In this document: positions 32,960 through 37,180 of the stretch, in pieces
Position numbering within the stretch: position 1 is the stretch's first letter
Layout: each line of letters begins with the position of its first letter
Source: a virus
IMG/VR virus record: IMGVR_UViG_3300009408_000020
Span: 1 to 37,180 of that record
Reading direction: 5' to 3' (one strand)
DNA: 37,180 nucleotides
The notes under the pieces: generated by a model
What the model saw: the letters and a program-made list of their open reading frames with translations, nothing else
The model's database searches: none
What the model was told of the DNA's origin: nothing
Translations under genes and position numbers: made by a program

Positions 32960-35113
32960 CTAAACTAAAGCTAACCCGTTGGTTGGGAAATTAGGTAACC
33001 CGTTATCAGGCTTAGCCATCATGTCAAACGCTTTGTTATCCAGATTAGCCATACGTGTCTGTTCCATCTTATCAAGATTTTCTTGATGTTCAGTACCTTG
33101 GTCTTTACGTAAGAAGTCTAAATCTTGCTGGTCTGATTTGCTATTAATATTTCTAGCTTTAGCTGACTCAACTTGTGCTTTACCTTGTTTAATTGGCAAG
33201 TCATTTAAGTATGCTTGTGTCTTAGCTTTATTCATTTCAATTTCAGACTGTATTTTAGCCATCTCTAGTTGTTGTAACTGTTGAGCACCTTGGTCAGGTT
33301 GTGGTTGGAATGTCTTAATCTCTTGAGCTAACTCTGGCATATTACGTAATTTAGCTATCTCAGCCCTAATCATTCTTACTTCTGCTGGGTCACTAGACTG
33401 TGCAGTTGTTTGTAACATGAAAGATAACTCTTGAGCTTTCTGGTTATCAGCTTCAGGTGTAGAAATAGATAGTTTAAGGTCGTAGTTACCTGCTAAGTCA
33501 TCACGTTTAATAGTTCTGAACTCTTTGTTTGTAACTCTAATTACTTCTTCATCAGATAAGAATACAGCATTCATAGCTACTATCTTACGACCAATCTCTT
33601 CGATACCCTTAGATAAACGTCTTAGGATACCTAACTCACGCTTAGATGCACTATCAAGTGCTCCTCTAGCTCCTGTAGCAGTAGAACCTAATGCAGCCCC
33701 ACTAATACCTTGACTAAATGCTTTTACACCAGTCATAGACTCTGCTTCCATATTTTGTAGCTGTACCATATCCATTGCACTTCTAGGTATTTCAGGATAC
33801 GTTTGCATGTGTATAGATGTTCTTGGGTCAAACCCTGGGTTGTAAAAGAAGTCATCACCATCTTGGAACTTTTTCGTATTAGCTGTATCAAGCATACCTT
33901 TTTGCATACCTTGCTGCCCATTAGCACTTCTACCCATAATATCAATCATACCACGAGTTACAGCACCTAGAATAGCTTGGTTGTCCTCTAGTAGTGCACC
34001 ATCAGGCTCACCATATAGTGACTTACGTTTTGGTAAATACTGAACCAAGACAAAAGGGAGTTTTCCATCAGGGAAAGGTAGTTCCTCAAGTTTAATCATA
34101 GTTGAACCAACATATACAGCACGGATAGGCTTAGTAATACCAGTCTTATCTATATCCCAGTAACCAACATACTCGTAAGCAGTAAATTTTTTACGTGGAG
34201 CATCTTTAAAGTCAAAGCTAGTATTTTCTTCATCATTGAATAGCTCTAGGAACTTAGAGTCTGCAGTGTCTGCATCAATAATATTATCCCCAGTACCAAG
34301 AAGCTTATCTAGGTTTTTATAACTAGTATCTCGCTTAAGTTCAGAGATAGAAGTTTCAAATGGTGAAATTACAAATTGAGCCTTAGATATATCACCCTCA
34401 CAAGTAGGGTCAATAACTAGCTCATCAAACTCACATACACGTAGAGTTGGGTGGTTATGTTTAGGTACAGTCTTCTTTACCTTTCTAGTTGCTATTTGAA
34501 TTGGTTCACCACTCTGAAGTTTAGCCATAGCCTCTTCTTGTGTCATAGCACCTTCTTGCACTTTCTTAAGCATAAGCATCTGTGCCTGCTCAGGAGTAGC
34601 CATAACTGGTACTTCAACCATACGTTCTTCTTCTTCATACTTCCAGCCAACTTGTACTATAACAGTACCTTCATCAACACCTGTACGGACGTACTCATCA
34701 ATGAATGCTGTCTTATCAAGCTTTATATTAAATTGGTAGTTAAGTAACATTTCATTATCTTCTGCACCCTCACCATCTTCATAGGTTCTAGGGTCTACAT
34801 TGAATAAGTCCTTACTAGCTAGAAATGGCTCTGACAATGCAGCATATCTCCACTCAGCTTGCTTACGGATTAGTTTAGGTTGTACTTGACTACGGTTCTT
34901 AGGTAATTTACCCTTAAGTCTACCCTCAAGATTGTGTAAGTAACCCATAACTTTTTTTACATGATTAGAATGAGAAGCTTCAGCAGAAGTTAAATCTGCT
35001 TTTAAATCATTAACGGTAGGGGGATTTTTCCATTCGGTCATTTCCTCAGCCACACCATCATCATCTTTATAAACAGATTCAATTGAAATTTCTTCTAGTT
35101 CATCTTTACTCAT
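32960..35113 (-). CDS. Portal protein, N4 gp59-like
   Basis: A 717-aa podovirus portal, forming the dodecameric DNA channel at one capsid vertex. Typical elements are RKQAEWRYAALSEPFLASKD near the start, DEYVRTGVDEGTVIVQVGWK, the loop DELVIDPTCEGDISKAQFV, LPFVLVQYLPKRKSLYGEPD and GVKAFSQGISGAALGSTATG. The last 130 residues are a long Gln/Lys/Glu-rich helical tail (barrel or coiled coil), as in P22 gp1-type portals. An extended -10 promoter lies just upstream, so this gene probably opens a late transcription unit that continues through capsid genes. Confidence 0.88.
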   Translation of the reverse strand: MSKDELEEISIESVYKDDDGVAEEMTEWKNPPTVNDLKADLTSAEASHSNHVKKVMGYLHNLEGRLKGKLPKNRSQVQPKLIRKQAEWRYAALSEPFLASKDLFNVDPRTYEDGEGAEDNEMLLNYQFNIKLDKTAFIDEYVRTGVDEGTVIVQVGWKYEEEERMVEVPVMATPEQAQMLMLKKVQEGAMTQEEAMAKLQSGEPIQIATRKVKKTVPKHNHPTLRVCEFDELVIDPTCEGDISKAQFVISPFETSISELKRDTSYKNLDKLLGTGDNIIDADTADSKFLELFNDEENTSFDFKDAPRKKFTAYEYVGYWDIDKTGITKPIRAVYVGSTMIKLEELPFPDGKLPFVLVQYLPKRKSLYGEPDGALLEDNQAILGAVTRGMIDIMGRSANGQQGMQKGMLDTANTKKFQDGDDFFYNPGFDPRTSIHMQTYPEIPRSAMDMVQLQNMEAESMTGVKAFSQGISGAALGSTATGARGALDSASKRELGILRRLSKGIEEIGRKIVAMNAVFLSDEEVIRVTNKEFRTIKRDDLAGNYDLKLSISTPEADNQKAQELSFMLQTTAQSSDPAEVRMIRAEIAKLRNMPELAQEIKTFQPQPDQGAQQLQQLEMAKIQSEIEMNKAKTQAYLNDLPIKQGKAQVESAKARNINSKSDQQDLDFLRKDQGTEHQENLDKMEQTRMANLDNKAFDMMAKPDNGLPNFPTNGLALV

Positions 35114-35137
35114 ATCTCATCCTTAATTTATTTTGGC

Positions 35138-35146
35138 ATTATAACA
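35138..35146 (-). promoter_or_regulatory. Extended -10 promoter (TGTTATAAT) before the portal gene
   Basis: On the minus strand the gap before the portal gene contains TGTTATAAT, an exact extended -10 element of bacterial sigma-70 promoters, 24 nt before the portal ATG. No good -35 box is seen at 17-18 nt, which suits extended -10 promoters or an activator. N4 late genes are transcribed by host polymerase helped by phage SSB, consistent with this site. Confidence 0.6.
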
Positions 35147-35148
35147 TA

Positions 35149-35232
35149 TTATGCGTAAAAGGTTTTAATCTTACCACTTATACGGTCACATATAGCAACA
35201 GCCATAACCACAACCACATCAACAAAATACAT
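35149..35232 (-). CDS. Possible 27-aa membrane microprotein
   Basis: The portal-endolysin gap holds a short ORF that begins after AAAAGGAAAGAAC, a strong ribosome binding site. The product has one hydrophobic stretch (MYFVDVVVVMAVAI) and a basic C-terminal part (CDRISGKIKTFYA), like a small type of membrane protein. A second ATG 5 nt earlier in another frame opens a 19-aa, Leu/Trp-rich ORF with the same ribosome binding site. I prefer the 27-aa reading for its charged tail; neither is certain. It lies next to lysis genes. Confidence 0.4.
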   Translation of the reverse strand: MYFVDVVVVMAVAICDRISGKIKTFYA

Positions 35233-35250
35233 ACCATTGTTCTTTCCTTT

Positions 35251-35667
35251 TTATGGTTTAAATGTAGTTATACCAGATTTCCCTGTGTATTTCAAATCTA
35301 TGTGCAACCAAGATACATCTTCTTCAATTCTTGTAATATGTGGAAACAAGTCACTATTATTTAGTATATACTGACGTACTTCCTCAGTTGTATATTCACT
35401 AAATATGATGTCTACAGCTTTACCAAGTGAGTGCTGGGAAGTTGGTGAGTAGTAAGAGCTATCTTTAGTTCTAAGTCCACTCCAACCTCTATCACCACCC
35501 CACATATAGTTGTTTATTGTCATTGAACCATGAGGAAATATTTCCTTGAGTTTATCAATAGTTTCAATGAGCCTATCATCAAGCATATCCCATAGTACAT
35601 CTGGGTGTATAGTATTAAATAGTCTTAATGGTACAAGCTCATGAATTTTAAATTTATTTGATTTCAT
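35251..35667 (-). CDS. Endolysin: M15-type zinc peptidase (D-Ala-D-Ala / L-Ala-D-Glu peptidase)
   Basis: A 138-aa enzyme of the M15 peptidase family that cuts the peptide part of peptidoglycan. The zinc ligands are H79 and D86 in SQHSLGKAVDI and H122 in WLHIDLK, with E115/E116 as likely catalytic base before them. The size and single-domain layout match small phage endolysins. No signal peptide is seen, so it should depend on the holin. In N4 the endolysin here is a glycan-cutting muramidase, so the enzyme type has been exchanged while the position is kept. It follows the spanin genes. Confidence 0.88.
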   Translation of the reverse strand: MKSNKFKIHELVPLRLFNTIHPDVLWDMLDDRLIETIDKLKEIFPHGSMTINNYMWGGDRGWSGLRTKDSSYYSPTSQHSLGKAVDIIFSEYTTEEVRQYILNNSDLFPHITRIEEDVSWLHIDLKYTGKSGITTFKP

Positions 35668-35679
35668 ACTAATCCTTTA

Positions 35680-35922
35680 TTATTGACACACTCTCTGATT
35701 ATGTTTCATATCTATAATGCACTCTAGGAGTGATGATATTACCTCAGTGTCAGTAACCTTACTAAAATCACAGGAAGCCTTCGGTACAACGCATTTAACA
35801 GGTACTTTAACCTCATAGGGTACATCAACATACTTAATCTCTGTCTTGGCTGCACAGCCTGGGAATAAGGCTAGTATAGTCGACAATACTATGATAGTTA
35901 GCCCTGCTGGTATATTTCTCAT
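35680..35922 (-). CDS. o-spanin-like outer membrane lipoprotein, 80 aa
   Basis: The N-terminus has one hydrophobic stretch (AGLTIIVLSTILALFPGC) ending at Cys23, which is a plausible though imperfect lipobox (FPGC). The mature part starts AAKTEIKYVDVPYEVKVPVK, and is Val/Pro-rich with three more Cys, as in Rz1-type proteins. It directly follows the inner-membrane spanin gene and precedes the endolysin. The two spanins would bridge the envelope and fuse the membranes after peptidoglycan is cut, which implies a Gram-negative host. Confidence 0.7.
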   Translation of the reverse strand: MRNIPAGLTIIVLSTILALFPGCAAKTEIKYVDVPYEVKVPVKCVVPKASCDFSKVTDTEVISSLLECIIDMKHNQRVCQ

Positions 35923-35931
35923 ATAATATCC

Positions 35932-36318
35932 TTATAGTGTGTCAAAATCAATTTGACGTACAGTATTAATAATACTTTTTACTTCTGGGCACTCATTAGA
36001 TTTAACTGTGCGTATCTTAGTAATAGTTTTATATTTGATTACAGCAGGTTTAGCCTTCCAATCACTTAGCTTAGTGTCAGCTAACTCTTTATCATGTTTA
36101 AGCCTTGTAACCTCTGCATTCTGTGTTTTAACAGCATTCCTGAGTAAGTCACTCTGTCTTTGCTCATTAGAGTACTTAACTTGCCATTGACCTACTTTAA
36201 TTTCAAGCTTATCTATTTGGGTCTTTAATGAACCAATGTAAAAAAATAGACCTCCGATAGCCATAACTATTAAGGCACCTGCAATAAGGTTCTTATAAAG
36301 TTTAATCTGTGCAAACAT
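35932..36318 (-). CDS. i-spanin (Rz-like), 128 aa
   Basis: One N-terminal transmembrane helix at about 11-29 (LIAGALIVMAIGGLFFYIG) is followed by a long coiled coil (QIDKLEIKVGQWQVKYSNEQ and onwards to about 85) and a basic C-terminal region with one Cys. This is the usual layout of an inner-membrane spanin that reaches through the periplasm to the o-spanin encoded 9 nt downstream. AAGGAGATAAT precedes the ATG and lies within the end of the 23-aa Cys-rich ORF. Confidence 0.8.
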   Translation of the reverse strand: MFAQIKLYKNLIAGALIVMAIGGLFFYIGSLKTQIDKLEIKVGQWQVKYSNEQRQSDLLRNAVKTQNAEVTRLKHDKELADTKLSDWKAKPAVIKYKTITKIRTVKSNECPEVKSIINTVRQIDFDTL

Positions 36319-36319
36319 A

Positions 36320-36391
36320 TTATCTCCTTCGTTCTAAGCAAACATCACATATAAGTGTGAGACAGTCGTCACCACAATCCTCACAGGTCAT
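36320..36391 (-). CDS. Possible 23-aa Cys-rich (zinc-knuckle-like) microprotein
   Basis: An ATG directly follows the TAG of the holin candidate and opens a 23-codon frame, MTCEDCGDDCLTLICDVCLE and three Arg, with two CxxC pairs (C3/C6 and C15/C18) and C10 between. It ends one base before the i-spanin start and its end contains the spanin ribosome binding site. A short CxxC peptide of this form could bind zinc. Such dense Cys spacing is unlikely to arise by chance in a leader. Confidence 0.5.
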   Translation of the reverse strand: MTCEDCGDDCLTLICDVCLERRR

Positions 36392-36598
36392 CTACTTACC
36401 TATTTTGATGTTGTCAATTAACTTTTCTAGCATGTTAGCTGTGAAGTCACTTCTGAACATCATGAATATAGAACTATATAGTGCTATAAAGCCTGTAGTT
36501 TCAATAACGCCATTTGGTTTAGTTGTCATAATAGCATACATATAGGTACCAATAAATATTAAGAACGCTAGTGTACTTTTCCAATTTTTACTTTTCAT
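36392..36598 (-). CDS. Holin candidate, 68 aa, two transmembrane helices
   Basis: A small membrane protein with a basic N-terminus (MKSKNWK), helices at about 9-24 (TLAFLIFIGTYMYAIM) and 32-48 (IETTGFIALYSSIFMMF), and a C-terminus with mixed charge ending in KIGK. Size, topology and the place next to spanins and endolysin fit a class II-type holin that opens the membrane at the end of infection. The start is in an ATGA overlap with the 27-aa ORF upstream and has AGAGGT nearby. Function is inferred from context. Confidence 0.7.
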   Translation of the reverse strand: MKSKNWKSTLAFLIFIGTYMYAIMTTKPNGVIETTGFIALYSSIFMMFRSDFTANMLEKLIDNIKIGK

Positions 36599-36678
36599 GA
36601 ACCATTACCTCTATTTTTATGTACTCTATTGTCTTTAAATACGAATGGTTTATTATCTGTGTCTGTGTAATATTTCAT
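36595..36678 (-). CDS. 27-aa coupled microprotein in the lysis cassette
   Basis: A short frame, MKYYTDTDNKPFVFKDNRVH followed by KNRGNGS, that overlaps the gene before and the holin gene after by ATGA at both ends. AAAGGAAG lies 5 nt before the ATG. The double overlap and strong ribosome binding site argue that it is translated. The peptide is polar and basic with no membrane segment; its role could be to couple translation of the holin to the upstream gene. Confidence 0.5.
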   Translation of the reverse strand: MKYYTDTDNKPFVFKDNRVHKNRGNGS

Positions 36679-37178
36679 ATAACTTCCTTTATTGTATAGC
36701 CGTTAGCCGTCATAGCTTCTACCACAAACTCAGGCAACTGCTCAATGAGAGCGTGCGTAAGACTATAATCTTTTATAACTATATTGTCTTTATCAAAGTC
36801 AAAGTATTTAGCATAAGTATTTAACCTAGTAACCATAAGACATGGTTCTTCCATACCTAAGGTATGATAGTCATAGCATATATCATCAAAGCTAATAAAG
36901 ACTTTCTCACCATTACTAAATGCTTCTAGCTCATGTAATTCAAATAGAGTATTCTTCATGACTGATACTAAGACTTTAGTAATATCCACCATGAATTGAG
37001 CAGGATTATCTTCTGGTAATTGTGCTATCTTAGCTTTTAAGTACTCATACATATAGCTATGAGCTTCTAGCCATACAGTTGTATACTTTTTATCGAAGTA
37101 CTCAGGATTCTCTTTCATAGTGCATACATATACCCGTTCTAGTCTATCGGAGATAACCATCGCTATCTCTTTAGCATT
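36675..37178 (-). CDS. Hypothetical protein, partial at the right edge
   Basis: A soluble, acidic, alpha/beta protein that I do not recognise. The frame stays open to the window edge: six codons (NAKEIA) precede the ATG at 37160 and look like part of the same helix as MVISDRLERVY, so the true start may lie outside. If 37160 is the start, AAAGAGAT could serve as a ribosome binding site and the protein has 161 residues. Notable parts are FDDICYDYHTLGMEEPCL and the closing VVEAMTANGYTIKEVI. It ends in TGA within an ATGA overlap at the head of the lysis cassette. Confidence 0.6.
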   Translation of the reverse strand, partial: NAKEIAMVISDRLERVYVCTMKENPEYFDKKYTTVWLEAHSYMYEYLKAKIAQLPEDNPAQFMVDITKVLVSVMKNTLFELHELEAFSNGEKVFISFDDICYDYHTLGMEEPCLMVTRLNTYAKYFDFDKDNIVIKDYSLTHALIEQLPEFVVEAMTANGYTIKEVI

Positions 37179-37180
37179 TA

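Noticed and set aside
36675-36678. UGA read-through of the right-edge gene to add about 29 residues
   Set aside because: The extension (NITQTQIINHSY and on) overlaps a 27-aa frame with a strong ribosome binding site, and one open extension of this length is expected by chance.
1-37180. CRISPR array, insertion sequence, integrase or attachment site
   Set aside because: No regularly spaced repeats, transposase, recombinase or att-like duplications were seen on either strand.

Overview
The window is a segment of a strongly A+T-rich, lytic, podovirus-type phage genome of the N4 type (Schitoviridae-like). Three things support this. A rightward replication and nucleotide block runs from about 89 to 12738 and converges on a leftward late virion and lysis block that fills 13043 to the right edge. 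The 2091-residue protein at the convergent junction carries the motifs of a T7/N4 single-subunit RNA polymerase, so it is a virion RNA polymerase. The order of the other genes (MoxR ATPase, VWA protein, AEP primase, RecA-like ATPase, SSB; then vRNAP, ejection proteins, capsid, scaffold, portal, lysis) follows N4 as I know it. The host cannot be named from the sequence.

Left block (+ strand): a small unknown gene, then a MoxR-type AAA+ ATPase with its VWA partner (N4 gp24/gp25 type). The DNA replication and recombination set follows: primase with a C-terminal AEP domain, Sak4-like ATPase, SSB-like protein and RusA-like resolvase. After three small genes comes nucleotide metabolism: class I ribonucleotide reductase nrdA, a Tad2-like DUF2829 protein, and nrdB split by a 333-nt group IA-type intron whose splice sites can be placed to the base. 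The block closes with a DUF6378-like protein, a 58-aa protein missed by length cut-offs, and a MazG/PRA-PH-like pyrophosphohydrolase.

Junction (12739-13042): two perfect hairpins, a complete 76-nt tRNA gene with anticodon UCA (reads UGA), and a 35-codon membrane-protein ORF. All five stops I read as UGA at ends of called genes lie in 4-nt ATGA overlaps; every other complete gene ends in UAA or UAG.

Right block (- strand, transcribed right to left): a partial gene at the edge, a lysis cassette (27-aa ORF, holin candidate, 23-aa Cys-rich ORF, i-spanin, o-spanin candidate, M15 peptidase endolysin), portal, a small acidic protein, scaffold, N4 gp56-type major capsid protein, two virion proteins, a translationally coupled acyl carrier protein / compact ketoacyl synthase / membrane-associated 171-aa trio, an 800-aa membrane-active virion protein, three further ejection-type proteins, and finally the vRNAP, which also has a HEVVH zinc metallopeptidase site. 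The most novel elements are the ACP-KAS-171aa trio inside the virion operon, the vRNAP-protease fusion, and the UGA-reading tRNA together with UGA avoidance.
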